A stretch of 64,000 bases of DNA from Maratus speciosus (taxonomy: Eukaryota > Arthropoda > Arachnida > Araneae > Salticidae), in assembly GCA_963932465.1 (NCBI GenBank), contig OZ010792.1, positions 190,980,256 through 191,044,255 on the forward strand, written 5' to 3'. Of this stretch, positions 1 to 10,617 are shown one piece after another. Position 1 is the stretch's first letter; the number at the start of each line of letters is the position of its first letter. Under the pieces are notes generated by a model. That model made no database searches. It was not told the origin of the DNA and was given only the letters and a program-made list of their open reading frames with translations. The position numbers were made by a program, and so were the translations under genes.

Positions 1-1206
1 ATTATGTCAAGATGAAATCATTTTTGCGGATTTTTCATTCCGTAATACCAAGCATCAATTAATAACTTAATCAAAATTACTTATTTTTATTATATGTTAC
101 TGATTACGTATATGAATAAAGTTTAATTTTTCAATAATTTTAACAGTTGAAGTTTATGAAAAAAGTATTTTGTTAATCTTAGGTTAAAATATGTCTTTGG
201 AAAGTTAAATTAACAAGTGTAAGATGGATTTTTTATTCTAATTATTGTTGTCGATATATTATAAATTTGATGCAACAGTTCCTTGGTAAACATTTTCTTT
301 CGTCGAAATTCGACGGGTTCCATCCCGTATATATAAAATCCTAATGAAACGAATTTATGAAACGGCTGAAATGAAACGAATTTATGAAGCGATTCTATGA
401 AACGAACGATTAAAAAACTGATTATGTTTCATGGCGATTTCTCCTAAAATATGGAATACTTTGTGATGAAATTAACACCAAAAATACGTATTGATACTCA
501 GATCTCAAAACTGGTATTAGAATTTTTAAATTCGAATTAGTTTTCGAATTATTATTTTTTTCTAATTTTAAATAATTTTCTCTATGAAGGCAACTCAAAT
601 TTTAATCAGAACATATATATACTTTTTTCATATTTTAGAAAAGGTTATTATTTTAAACTAATTTGGCGACCAGTTTGGCCTTCCTTAAATGTATGCTAAG
701 AACAATGCTCTTTTTTTTCAATTATCATTTTATTTAATACAAAACTTTCATTTAAAACTGAAACATTTAAAATTAATGGCTTTCACTTCTTTCTTTTTTA
801 TACGAAACGGAAAGAAAAATATTGGGCGCAGATGTCATACACGCACCGTAATACCTAATTGGCGACAAAATGGCGTTATTTTGCCTGACATGGTAACCCG
901 GCTATTGTTGCTTATTTATTAATAAATGTTTTTTTTTACATTTATTTTCTTTTTATTTAAAAAAAAGCTATAAATTGTTTTGTTCTGTAGTTATTAATTA
1001 TTTTTTTAATTTATTGTTATTTCATTTTAAAAATAATAGAAAATAATTTAAAAATACATGTGTAATTGTTATTCGAAAACGAGGTTTTCGCCAATTTGTC
1101 GTAAAAAACATCACGCCAAACACGGTGCGTATATGATATCTGTGATAAATATTAAATAATGCAACAAATCATGATATTTAATATCAAATTCAAAGCAATG
1201 TTTTAA
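1..1206. other. AT-rich DNA without a recognised gene
   Basis: No coding region or complete element is recognised. The only structure seen is a weak inverted relationship: a motif with ATTTGGCGACC near 660 and its complement near 1260, and CAGATGTCATACACGCACCG near 829 matched in inverted form near 1121-1142. This may be a decayed inverted-repeat element partly covered by the MITE at 1207. The short ORF at 689-922 has no recognisable domain. Confidence 0.5.
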
Positions 1207-1503
1207 TGGTACTACTTAGTTATCCCGTCGACAAATATTTCCAAATTATGTAAATCACCAAACCACTCGCCAAATTATACATGTTGACAAAATTTATACT
1301 TTAAATAACGAAAGAACAAGTAAATTAGTATAACATTAATAAAAATACAAATGAAACGTCGAAATAAAAATTACTTGATTGCGTAAACACCTGTAACTTT
1401 CTTAAAGTCCAGTGAATGTGAAATTTACGATCAATCATTATTGGAATTTAATCTTATAGTTTGGCAATAGATTTTTGGTCGATGGGATAACCAAGCAGTA
1501 CCG
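1207..1503. mobile_element. MITE, 297 bp, with TTAA-containing target duplication
   Basis: The left end reads TGGTACTACTTAGTTATCCC and the right end, complemented, reads CGGTACTGCTTGGTTATCCC, so the termini are about 25-bp imperfect inverted repeats. Both ends are flanked by TTTTAA (1201-1206 and 1504-1509), which contains TTAA. There is no coding capacity. A TTAA duplication is the piggyBac hallmark, but the termini do not look like classical piggyBac ends, so superfamily is left open. Confidence 0.65.
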
Positions 1504-1849
1504 TTTTAATTTACCACTCGAAAAATAAAAAAATACAAACTGGTGGGTTAAAAAAAAACTAGTTGCATGTGCCAATCCCAAAACTTTCTTCTATGTTATA
1601 CATAATATTTCAAAAACTAGTTCCACATGTTAATACTTTAATATTTTTAGTTCAATACTATACCAACTTTGATTTTCATCTTAAATTTCTGCTTCAGTCA
1701 ATTAAACGGACTAAAAACGAGTTAATCAATATCATGATATTTGTTAAAATTAATAGTTTTTCCTTATTCTGATGATGTTTGCGAATAGCCGGCTTACCAA
1801 AAAGCGAGTTCCCGCCTCTGCACGAGCCGCCGATGGACAACAAAACTAC

Positions 1850-2915
1850 AAAAAAATCAAGAAAAGCATACAAAAATCGCTATCACAGAGCCCCTTTACC
1901 GCGCCATATTTCCGAATTCAAGGAGACCTGTTGGCCAAAGCAAAAAACATGCACGAAAAAATTTTGTTCAATTGTATGCATAATTTTATACCTATTTCGA
2001 TGGTACAGTAAATAAAATGGCACAAACATCGCTATTACAACGCCCCTCCTTCAGGCAGATTTTTTTCAAATTCAGGGAGGACTTGTTTGCTACAGCCAGA
2101 AACGTACACAGAATATTTGGTTCAATTCTATGCATATACAATTTTCGATGGTACAATAATGAAAATGGTACAGACATCGCAATTATAGCGCCCCCTTCCG
2201 GCGGAATTTTTCCAAATTCAGGGAGGACCTCGTGCCATAACCAAAAACAAACACAAAATATTTGGCTGAATTATATGTATAAATTCATACACTTTTCGAT
2301 GGTACAATATTCAAAATCGCACTAAACTCGCTATAACAGCGCCCGCTAGCGTCGATTTTTTTCCAAATTCAGGGAGGACCTGCGTGCCATAGTCAAAAAC
2401 TTAAAATAAAAATTTGGTTCAATTCTATGTATAATTTCATACACTTTTGGATGGTACAATATTCAAAATTGCACAAAAATCGCTATTACAGCGCCCCCTA
2501 CCGGCGATTTTTTTCCAAATTCTGGGAAGACCTGCTTGCCATAGCCAAAAACTTAAAATAAAATTTGGATCAATTGTATGCATAACTTCATACACTTTTG
2601 GATGGTACAATATTCTAAATCGTCAAAAATCACTGTTACAGCGCCCCCTACCGGCGATTTTTTTTCAAATTCAGAGAGTACCTACTTGCCATATCCAAAA
2701 ACTTAAAATATAAATTTTGTTCAATTCTATGCATAACTTCATTCAGTTTTGGATGGTACAATATTCAAAATCGCACAAACATCGCTGTTACAGCGCCCCC
2801 TACCGGCGAATTTTTTCCAAGTTCTGGGAGGACCTGCTTGCCATAGCCAAAAACTTAAAATAAAAATTTGGATCAATTTTATGCATAACTTCATACACTT
2901 TTTGGTGGTACAATG
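1850..2915. repeat. Minisatellite, about 7 units of 150 bp
   Basis: The anchor GATGGTACAATATTCAAAAT recurs at about 1998, 2149, 2299, 2450, 2600 and 2751, with a last partial unit near 2902, so the period is 150-151 bp. Each unit also carries CAGCGCCCCCTACCGGCG and CATAGCCAAAAACTTAAAAT. Divergence increases toward the 1850 end. This is the core of the family 1 element on the minus strand. Confidence 0.9.
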
Positions 2916-2918
2916 GCG

Positions 2919-2966
2919 ACAGACAGACGGACACATGGACACATGGACACGCGGACAGACAGACAT
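2919..2966. repeat. GACA/GTCT-type microsatellite
   Basis: Runs of GACA, GACG and GGACACAT lie between the tandem core and the hairpin head of the family 1 element. On the element's own strand this is a (GTCY)n tract, the diagnostic microsatellite of DINE/mini-me type elements. Confidence 0.8.
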
Positions 2967-3220
2967 TTTCTATAAACATGTTTTTGGGGATCTCTGACCC
3001 CTAAAACGTGTAAATCCGTCGAAAACCGGAAGTCGAAAAAAATTTCGATTACAATACTTTCTTCTATTGAAGATAGAAGAAAGTAAAAAGCTATTGGCGC
3101 AATTTGCCCCCGGCTAATATAAAAGTATACCCGTTTACAGGGAGATCGCTATAGTTTTTTTTTTTTCATTATAATGTAATCTTCTCTAATATTTTTTAAA
3201 CCGTTCAAATTGGCATGCCT

Positions 3221-3285
3221 TTAGATTCTGTGGTGTCTGAACGGGGGTTGGCGAGCGTAGCTTGTAGGGGGCAAAGCCCCCTAGT
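3221..3285 (+). mobile_element. Helitron-like 3' end, solo
   Basis: A 65-bp segment ends in a hairpin (TAGGGGGC, loop AAA, GCCCCCTA) immediately overlapping CTAG at 3281-3284. A diverged copy lies at 58281-58343. A hairpin next to CTRR is the Helitron 3' signature, although the spacing here is unusually tight. No 5' TC end or Rep/helicase gene is seen nearby, so this is either a solo end or a small non-autonomous element. Confidence 0.4.
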
Positions 3286-4669
3286 ATACATATAATAATA
3301 CATGATTTACACAATATTATTTTATAAATAAAGCAACATACAGCAGTATTTACATAGATATTAACTATAAAATTGTGAAAAAATATAAAAACGAACTGAA
3401 AGAACACATTTCAAATAAAAAATATCTTGTGGGATTCAGAATTTAGAAATTTAACATTGATGATAAATTTATATCAATTTTGAATCTACGTCAATCGACT
3501 AGGTGATAAATCTACATCAAATGAACAGCTGAATCTAGAAGAAAAAATACCCTCCTTCCTCTTCATTGAAACTATAAAATTAGGTTTCATTATGGCTTAA
3601 ATTCAGCTAACAGAATTGTAACGGTTAAACCGAGTTTTTATTATTATTTTTTTTTTTGCCACATTTTAATCAGATTTGTGTTTGTTTTGTTAAAGATTTG
3701 ATAGAATATCCAAATAAAAATATAACTTTATCTAATATATAAAACTATAATATTGTTATAATTTTTATCTGCGTATTTTATCTATAAAACAATTATCAAA
3801 AGTATGCAAATGCCCATCAAACGCGCTAGTATGGTCATAAATGTAATTTTCGAGATTTATTACGTAACTGCGAATTTACGTAAGTCGAGTATTACGCAGG
3901 TCGAGGTATACCTGTACTTAAAATTAAATATAGTTTATAATAGCTCCATGATTTATCGGAAATCATTCATTTATATATTTTTTAAATAGCACATATTTTA
4001 ATTACATTTTTTTTCAGTTTTTATGGGAAAATGGCAACAAAAAGATACAATTGCTATTTTTCAACTATTTTTCCTTTACTTTCTATTCTACAGAAATGGA
4101 GTATTTGAGTTGCCAAAATTAAACAAATTTCGGACAGATGCAACAGAACGTTATATTTTGGAGACGACACTTTATATGTCGAGGGAGAAAAATAGCATAC
4201 CGGGAGGCTTATAGATAAAATGTCTTATTTGAGCCGATACAGCTCAAATAAAGGAATGTTGTTGGAAATTCTCGAAGGAAGAAACGAGATTTTCAGAATA
4301 CAGATAGTTTTGATCGAGTTTCGGTCCAGCTAAATTTCCGGAAGCATTTTCGCCGAAACTTTTGCCTGAAAAAAAACAGATGTCGTCACTCAAAAAACTC
4401 TTCAAAAATAAATAAAAATAAAATAACATAAAATAAATCCGCTATCTAATGATTCATATGCCTTTATTTGATTGTAAGGTTGGATCCTATTTCAACCCGC
4501 CATTTGGCGAAATCTTGCCAAACTGTCGATAGTCAGCCAGATGCTCTTTTATTGTTGGAAAGTTTGAGTAATGATATTTTTGTGATTTCACGTTTGTTAC
4601 GTCAAAGTGATTCATAATGAAACGTTTTATTTGTATTTATAATAAATTTTACTGATTTATTAGTTTTTG
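3286..4669. other. No recognised gene; AT-rich
   Basis: Apart from the possible pogo-like terminus at 3863-3916 I see only AT-rich sequence and short unconvincing ORFs (for example 4023-4214). No domain, splice-site pair or repeat structure stands out. Confidence 0.5.
3863..3916. mobile_element. Possible pogo/Tigger-like right terminus
   Basis: The segment has internally repeated ACGTAAGTCGAGTATTACG and CAGGTCGAGGTATACCTGTA and ends in CCTGTA. Read inverted it is TACAGGTATACCTCGAC, similar to pogo/Tigger ends (TA plus CAG). The matching left end was not found. Confidence 0.3.
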
Positions 4670-4925
4670 TGTTAATTAAAATAACAATTACGTCAATAAA
4701 GGGTGACGTCATGATATTAAAATATAAAAAGCATTGGAAAATGACATCATCTGCTTTTTTATTTAAAACATGGTTTTTACTTTCTTTTGTGATACAAATA
4801 AAGAATTAATTACGTCATTCATCGGTTACCTCATGATATTAAAAGAAGATAAGCATTGAAAAAATGTCATCGTCTGCTTGTTTATTTAAAACACGATTTC
4901 CTTTTCTTTTTTTATTGATGAAAGT
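4670..4925. repeat. Tandem duplication, unit about 124 bp
   Basis: Two adjacent copies share ATTACGTCA, CATGATATTAAAA (about 4709 and 4833), AAGCATTG, GTCATCGTCTGC-like and TTTATTTAAAACA blocks in the same order. The copies are diverged by several substitutions. No coding role is evident. Confidence 0.7.
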
Positions 4926-4964
4926 TACAGATAGTCGATGTTTTAGTGATAGCTACATTAAAGA

Positions 4965-5395
4965 CTTTCAGGTATTTTTGGGATTCCGATACATGGAAGT
5001 TGCTGCGTCCAGTGATTTTTTTTTTCAGTTTTCATGCGCTCATACAGGCGGTAAAGTGATAGCTGCATAAACAATTTTCGTGTATCTTGGGATTCCGATA
5101 CATGGAGGTTGCTGTGTCCAGCGAAGTTTTTTTTTTTGTTTTGTTTTCGTGTGCTCGAGGGGCTCATACATGCGGTAAAGTGATCGCTGCATTAACAATT
5201 TTTTGTGTATTTTCAGATTCCAATACAACGAGGTTGCTGCGTCCAGTGATTTTTTTTAGTTTTCATGTGCGCAAAGCGCTCATGCTTGCGGTAAACTAAT
5301 CGCTTCATGAACAATTTTCGTGTATTTTTCGATTCCAATACAACGAGGTTGCTGCGTCCAGTAATCTTAGTTTTCATGTACGCGAAACGCTAATA
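4965..5395. repeat. Minisatellite, 4 units of 110-125 bp
   Basis: The motif TTGCTGCGTCCAG recurs at about 4999, 5109, 5234 and 5349. Each unit also has GATTCCRATACA, a T-run, GTTTTCATG and GGTAAAGTGATCGCTGCAT-like blocks. Short ORFs on both strands here are by-products of the repeat. Confidence 0.85.
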
Positions 5396-5894
5396 AGTGC
5401 GATGTAGCGAACTTTTATAGTTTGTTTACTGGGGACACTCAAACGAATTCAGTTCGTTAGGGTGCATGGTTGAAAATTCCGATGGTCTATCATAGAAGAC
5501 CGTTTTCAGTGTATTTTAATGATGTTACACTGATTAAAATTTATATATATCACTGAATTGAACAGCAAGATCCTGATTATAAAATACGGTGTAATTTGCA
5601 CCCATCGGTCATTTACAGACATACACGAAATAATTTGGTAATAGTAGATGGAAGTGGGTTTTCAGTTGTGATACGCCTTTTTAAAAGCAAGTATTTTCTT
5701 GCATAATATTTATTGTGTATACATTCTACAGATAATATACAAGGATCCGCGAACGCTATCGAGTACATTTCTGTTAATCAAGGACATTTTTTTCTGTAAG
5801 AAATATAGAGGGCTGCGCAAAAACAATACAACTAGAAAACAGGAATTTTGCTTTTTCAGAATTTAGTTTCGCCCCGATGACAAAAAAAAAAATA
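5396..5894. other. No gene; weak similarity to family 2 repeat units
   Basis: No ORF of interest. Phrases such as GAGGGCTGCGCAAAA near 5809 resemble the repeated CAGGGCCACACAAAAG units of the elements at 8291 and 17181, so this may be an old fragment of that family. This is inference only. Confidence 0.3.
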
Positions 5895-7271
5895 CAGTGG
5901 CGGGGAAAAGTTTCCAACCAGTTAGTTTATTTGATTTGTTTCTCAGAACGTTCCAGCTAGGAAGAAGCGCAGTCGCTCCAAAAGTTAGGAATATGCAAAT
6001 GATTCCTGACCACGGGATCATTTCGATTGGATACTAGAGACACTTGATGCAAAGGGGAGGAATTCGAAATTCGCGTATGCAAAAGTTTCCGGCCAGTCGT
6101 CATTTGTTAGTTTTGACGAACGGCAAAGTGTCTTTTTGGCCGTGTTTGTTAATTAATCAACGTTAATAATGTATTTGATATTCAAAAATGGAAAGTTCAA
6201 CAAATATTGTTCGTAAACGAGTGATTTGATTGTCGCTAAAAGGCCAATCCTCTTGTGAGATTGCGGCAAAGTTATCGATCGGAAAATCTACTGAGCGATA
6301 TTTAAAAAATATATAAAAATGACCATGGCCTTCAGGGCTTGCCATGGTCCAGGAGAAGCGGGAAATTGGCTATTCGCATGGATAGAATTATCTGGAGAAA
6401 AGCAGTTGATTTTCCGCATAAAAATGCTGCTGCAATTTCCCATGATTTACGAAGTGAAAATTTTGCTGAAATAAGTCGGTCTACCGTGTGAAGACGCTTA
6501 CGTAACGTAGGACAGTATGGAAGAGTTGGTGTTAAAAAACCTTTGATAAGTAAAAAAAAAATCAGAGTGCCCGACTGGCGTTTGCCAAGGAACGCAAAGG
6601 CTGATCAAGTGAAAACAGGGAAAAAATAATATTTTCCGATGAGTCGAAGTTCAACATTTTTGGGAGTGATAGCAGACACTGCGTCAGACGACATAAAAAC
6701 AAAAGATATGACTCGAGATTTTATTACTACAATGAAGCATGGCGGAGGACACGTTATGCTGTGGGGAGCATTTTCTGGAAAAGGTGTCGGCCCGTTAGCT
6801 GAAATCCACCGCAAGATAAATGGTGCAATGTATAAGGATATCTTGCAAGATCGTTCGCTGCCTTATTGGAGGAAAAATTATGGTCGCAACTATTTGTTTC
6901 AGCAAGATAACAATCCAAAGCATACATGCAAGCTCGTCCAACAGTGGCTTTCGCACACAAAAAAAATCCCGCTTTTGAAATGGCCAACTCAATCATCCGA
7001 CCTGAATCCAATAGAAAATCTTTGTAACAAATTTGACAATCGTGTGCGGAATTATAAATATTCCAATTCAACAGAATTTCTCCAAAAATTGCAAGAAGAG
7101 TGGAAAAAACTTACAACAATCTTCAGCCGTTCATTGAATCGATGTCACGTCGCTGCGGCGCAGTATTTATTGCTAAAGGTATAACGACAAAATATTAAGT
7201 GTAAATATTGTTCATCGCTGTTACTTTCTATTATAACACATATTTTTTTCCAAACTTTCCAATCTTCCACT
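5895..7271 (+). mobile_element. Tc1-like transposon, degraded
   Basis: The left end is CAGTGGCGGGGAAAAGTTTC directly after a TA (5893-5894). A second copy of the motif AAAAGTTTCCGGCCAG lies about 180 bp inside (near 6080), which recalls the direct-repeat-within-IR arrangement of some Tc1 elements. The right end is only weakly recognisable near 7245-7271 (AAACTTTCC ... CCACT). It encloses a broken transposase gene. Confidence 0.7.
6187..7184 (+). pseudogene. Tc1-like transposase pseudogene (DDE_3 type)
   Basis: The enzyme family cuts and rejoins DNA at TA sites. The reading starts MESSTNIVRKRV and continues through a helix-turn-helix-like stretch (GQSSCEIAAKL), with stop codons at about 6226 and 6316. 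The first catalytic Asp lies in FSDESKFNIFG (codon about 6638). A frameshift then leads into the longest open part (6639-7184), which has the second Asp in FQQDNNPKHT and the Glu in SSDLNPIENL. I count 35 residues between these two, one more than the usual 34, apparently from a small expansion at an A-run (SHTKKIPLL). Stops and frameshifts make it non-functional. Family call is firm from the motifs; subfamily is not. Confidence 0.85.
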
Positions 7272-7855
7272 TTCCAAAAAAAAATCCTCGGTAATTAGCC
7301 GAGATATTAACCTTTAAAGACACAGACGGTTTGGACATACATAATGACAGGGGTGGCGTACTCTTTAAAGCATAGATAACAATTTTTAATGATATATTTG
7401 TATAATACAATGTCCAGTAGCATTATAAAAACAATAAATATCAAAGTGTTAAAAACAGACTGATTTAGATAGAATTAATCACATAAATACTTTGGGATTT
7501 GCGACTAGTTTGCATTGTGTAAATATTTTACGCCTCCCATGTCTTTAAAAACTAATTAAAAACCTATCTGTAAAAATGCGGCACGAACCAAGGCGCCGTT
7601 TCAGCTTTGCAAACTCCTTTCGAAGCGCGCTTAACTAGCCAAGTTTAAACTTTGAACAAGAGTTTTGTTTTAGCTACACTGTAAAAAGAAATTATGACGC
7701 TGAATTTATTTTTATGAAATGCCAAATGATATGCACTTCTTACTTTTCTAGTATATATACAACTATACCAAACCCTACGTTGTACAGTTTTTTACAAAGT
7801 CTTATTTTTCTTTTAGTAACGAAATCCAGTTAATAATTCATATATTTATTGTACG
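7272..7855. other. No recognised gene
   Basis: AT-rich spacer. CTTTAAAGACA near 7311 and its approximate complement near 7540 could be a weak inverted repeat. Nothing else is supported. Confidence 0.4.
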
Positions 7856-7896
7856 GAACCCTTTGAGCGTGAGTAATACTCGCACTTGACTGTTTA
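7856..7896 (+). mobile_element. 3' end of a fourth DINE/HINE-like family
   Basis: The phrase TACGGAACCCTTTGAGCGTG followed by AGTAATACTCGCACTTG matches from memory the 3' ends of GTCT-bearing repeats common in Lepidoptera (ACGGAACCCT, then a GCGAGT/ACTCGC hairpin). It parallels the ends of family 3 here (ACGAAACCCTCT...). Only the end is visible; the body was not located. Confidence 0.4.
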
Positions 7897-7913
7897 TTTC
7901 AAAATGTGTAAAA

Positions 7914-8125
7914 TTATCTAGATAATAAGACGGAGATAATAAGATCTCCGTCACGGAGAGAATTAATTATCTCTCCGTCTCATTATCTAGATAATAAGAC
8001 GGAGATAAAAAGATCTCCGTCTTATTATCTTATTTACGGCAATTCTTACTGTATACCGTAAGATAATGATAAGTATGTCATTATCTTACGGTAATGTCAT
8101 CATCATTATCGTAAGGAAACTGTGA
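7914..8125. repeat. Cluster of nested palindromes
   Basis: The sequence alternates TTATCTAGATAATAAGACGG, GGAGATAATAAGATCTCC and CGGAGAGA/TCTCTCCG blocks, followed by TACCGTAAGATAATGATAAG and its inverted copies. Several perfect hairpins and one larger cruciform can form. There is no coding content. It could be the hairpin core of a small mobile element. Confidence 0.75.
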
Positions 8126-8153
8126 AGTTTTCTTATGGTATTCTAAATCTGTT

Positions 8154-8202
8154 AGAGAGTGTTTCATAATCTTCGCTTGACGTATCATTTTTCGTTCTTG
8201 TT
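8154..8202 (+). mobile_element. Solo 3' end of family 2 DINE/HINE-like element
   Basis: GTGTTTCATAATCTTCGCTT followed by GACGTATCATTTTTCGTTCTTG matches the 3' ends of the two long family 2 copies (10565-10617 on plus; 17181-17235 on minus). It lies just upstream of the head of copy A at 8291. Confidence 0.5.
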
Positions 8203-8778
8203 TAATTTAACTTTTAATCATCTCTTGGTCTCTCTTAGTCTTTTTATAAAAGGGAAAACTTCTCTTTCAACGTCGTATGTTTTATGTGCTTTTCAACACT
8301 TTCCAACAAAGTTGAAAAGTGTTTATGACTTCGGTTTGTCTGTCCGTCTGTCCAAGCTCTAACTCTCGTAAATATACTCGGTTCGTTCTGAAATTTTTGG
8401 ATGCACGTTCCCTATTTCAAATGAAGTTTGTAGCATGTTTAGTTCATTTACAGGGACAGTCAAAAGTTTTCCGTTACATTACGGCCAATGAGAAAAAATC
8501 GTTTCAAATGATTTTTAATGGTGTTACAGTCTTTCAAACATAGTAAAATTGATATTCATTTATGATGCCCACTAAAATATGCATTCTGTTGAGAATGCGG
8601 TGCAAAGAATACTTATTGTTCATTTACAGGGCCACACAAAAGAATTCCGTTCATAATGGTATAGGGGAAGTTGTTTGCGGTGTATTTGAAAAGATTTCAG
8701 ATACTATATTGTATTCGAATTACTGTATATTAGTAATGATTGCTAGAAATGCATTTTTAATTATGATATGCGTTTTTT

Positions 8779-9945
8779 TGGGGTTTGGTTCATCTGACGA
8801 AACCCTATACGTCTTGCTACTCTGTATGTTTTCTGTCTGTTCGTCTGTCCGTCTGTCACAGAGCCCGTTCTCAGAAACTATACATGATGGAGACTTGAAA
8901 TTTTGCATACTTATAGCTGAACACCTCACATCAAACGACAAATCCTAAAATTTTAAAAAATCGTACATTTAACCCTTTGGGTTCCCACATGTGTATTTTA
9001 AACAATTCTTTATAAGTGAGCCCTAATTAGGTTTGAGTCGTGAAATTTTGCATACTTATAGCTGAACATCTCACATCAAATTACAAACCATAAAAGTTTG
9101 AAAAAGTCGTACATTTAATCCTTTGGGCTCCCTCATGTGTATTTTAAGCAATTCTTTCTAAGTGAGCCCCTATTTAGGTTGGAGGCGTGACATTTTGCAT
9201 ACTTATAGCTGAACACCACATATCATACGACAAATAATAAAATTTTGAAAAATCCGTACATTTAACCCTTTGGGCTCCCACATGCGTTTTTTAAGCAATC
9301 CTTTCTAACTGAGCCCCTTATTAAATTGAAGATTTGAAATTTTGCATACTTATAGCAGAACACCCGAGGCCAGGCGACAAATCATAAATTCTTGAAAAAG
9401 TCTTACGTTTAACCCTTTGAGCTACCACATTTGTATTTTAAGCAGTTCTTGTTAAGAGAGCCCCTAATTAAGTTGGAGACATGGATTTTTGCATGCGTAT
9501 AGCTGAATACCACAGACCACACGGCAAATCATAAAATTTTCAAAAAGTCTTATATTATTTACTCCTCCAGGCTCTAACTTGTGTATTTTAAGCAATTTTT
9601 TCTAACCTCCGCCCTTTTCACCCTAGGAGCACTTTTCCAACTTTTGGCGACACCTCTTTGACCATTCTTTGATATTATGCACCATAGCCTTACATATTTC
9701 AGTTCCACTTTTTACCGCCAGGGGCGTCTACTTATCTCGGGTGATATCGGCCCAACCCCTTCGACTAATATATCTACGGATAGTATATGAAACGGAGTTT
9801 CGTTCGGATAGAGGTTTGTTTAGAATAGAGTGCGCCCCTGGTTGCGAAATGTGGAACTAACCGATTTTTCAAAAGGATAAAGTGTTTTGAAAGGGATATT
9901 AAATGAAACCCTCTGTGCGTTCTGTGATCACACTTATCTACTTGT
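8779..9945 (+). mobile_element. DINE/HINE-like element, family 3, copy A, nested in family 2
   Basis: The head is GGGTTTGGTTCATCTGACGAAACCCTA, a hairpin, followed by a TCTGTCTGTTCGTCTGTC tract and CAGAGCCCGTTCTCAG. Five tandem units of about 145-150 bp follow. The tail is ATGAAACCCTCTGTGCGTTC ending near TTATCTACTTG. The homologous family 2 copy at 17181-18330 lacks it, so the empty site confirms the boundaries within a few bases. Another family 3 copy lies at 26930-28538. No target duplication is apparent, as expected for Helitron-type insertion. Confidence 0.75.
8890..9640. repeat. Minisatellite, 5 units of about 145-150 bp
   Basis: The anchor TTTTGCATACTTATAGCTGA recurs at about 8899, 9040, 9194, 9340 and (diverged) 9486. 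Each unit also includes CCTTTGGGCTCCCACATGTG and TAAGTGAGCCCCTAATTAGG. This is the core of the family 3 element. Confidence 0.9.
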
Positions 9946-10617
9946 TCACTATATTTATGCATGCTATAAAGTGCGTAAAAATGCTATAGTTTATATACAG
10001 AGCTTCAGAAATGAATTCGTAAAGGTTACTGAGTATGAGCATAAATTGCTTAAAGGTGGGTTTTAAAGGAGTGCGCTACATTTTTACGCTGAACTGAATT
10101 TAGTGTACGAAGAAATATTTGTAGACTATAGATAAAATGGTATACAGGGCCACGCAAAGTGTTGGATACATGGCCATCTATGGGTGATAATTTCTGGAAA
10201 TGTAATTTCAGTAGTTTTAAGAGGGTTTGAGTTTGAATTAAATTTTAGCTAAATTGTGGCATGTAGTAAAGGTAATAGGTAAACTACACGTCTGTACAAA
10301 AGTATTCAAGTTTGTTTCCATCTATTAGTATAAATTGCTGAAAGATGAATTTCAACATGTTATGCATTTTCTTGCTAAACTAAATTTTCCATTATATAAT
10401 ATATATATCAACATACAGATCGAATACAGGGCTGTTCAAAAGAATTGGAAAACATATTTGACTATGGGCGGTAACTACTGAAATCAGATTTTTAAATGTT
10501 TACTTAGTTATCTTATTTACCTTATTTCCCTAAGTAACGAAGTCTCGTTAAAGCTTCCAGGGAGTGTTGGAAATTGTTTCATAATCTATGCTGTATGCAT
10601 GATTTTTCTTACTTTTT

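Larger units (their letters stand above)
1559..3084 (-). mobile_element. DINE/HINE-like element, family 1, copy A
   Basis: Read on the minus strand the element starts at about 3084 with a hairpin (ACTTTCTTCTATCTTC then AGAAGAAAGT). It continues through a block with GACGGATTTACACG and a GTCT/GTCC microsatellite, then seven tandem units of about 150 bp. It ends with AGAAGAAAGT near 1583-1593 and CTAG at 1559-1562. The same head and tail occur at 11875-14068. This layout (short head motif repeated inverted near both ends, proto-microsatellite, 150-bp tandem core, CTAG-type end) is that described for non-autonomous Helentron-associated elements (DINE-1, mini-me, pearl). It encodes no protein; the short ORFs in it are read-through of the repeats. 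Confidence 0.65.
8291..10617 (+). mobile_element. DINE/HINE-like element, family 2, copy A
   Basis: The head is a hairpin (AACACTTTCCAAC / GTTGAAAAGTGTT) followed by ATGACTTCGGTTTGTCTGTC and a GTCT/GTCC tract. The body has repeated units that begin TTTACAGGGACAGTCAAAAG or CAGGGCCACACAAAAGAATT. The end has TTATTTCCCTAAGTAACGAA, then GTGTTGGAAA and CATGATTTTTCTTAC. An inverted copy at 17181-18330 matches it end to end except for a 1.2-kb insertion at 8779-9945. It encodes no protein; ORFs such as 8562-8948 are read-through. Confidence 0.7.

Noticed and set aside
1772..2997. Series of overlapping ORFs with repeated LLQRPLPA peptides
   Set aside because: The peptide repeats reflect the 150-bp minisatellite; both strands are equally open.
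8562..8948. 128-codon ORF with hydrophobic segments
   Set aside because: It spans the junction of two non-coding repeat families and continues through a GTCT tract.
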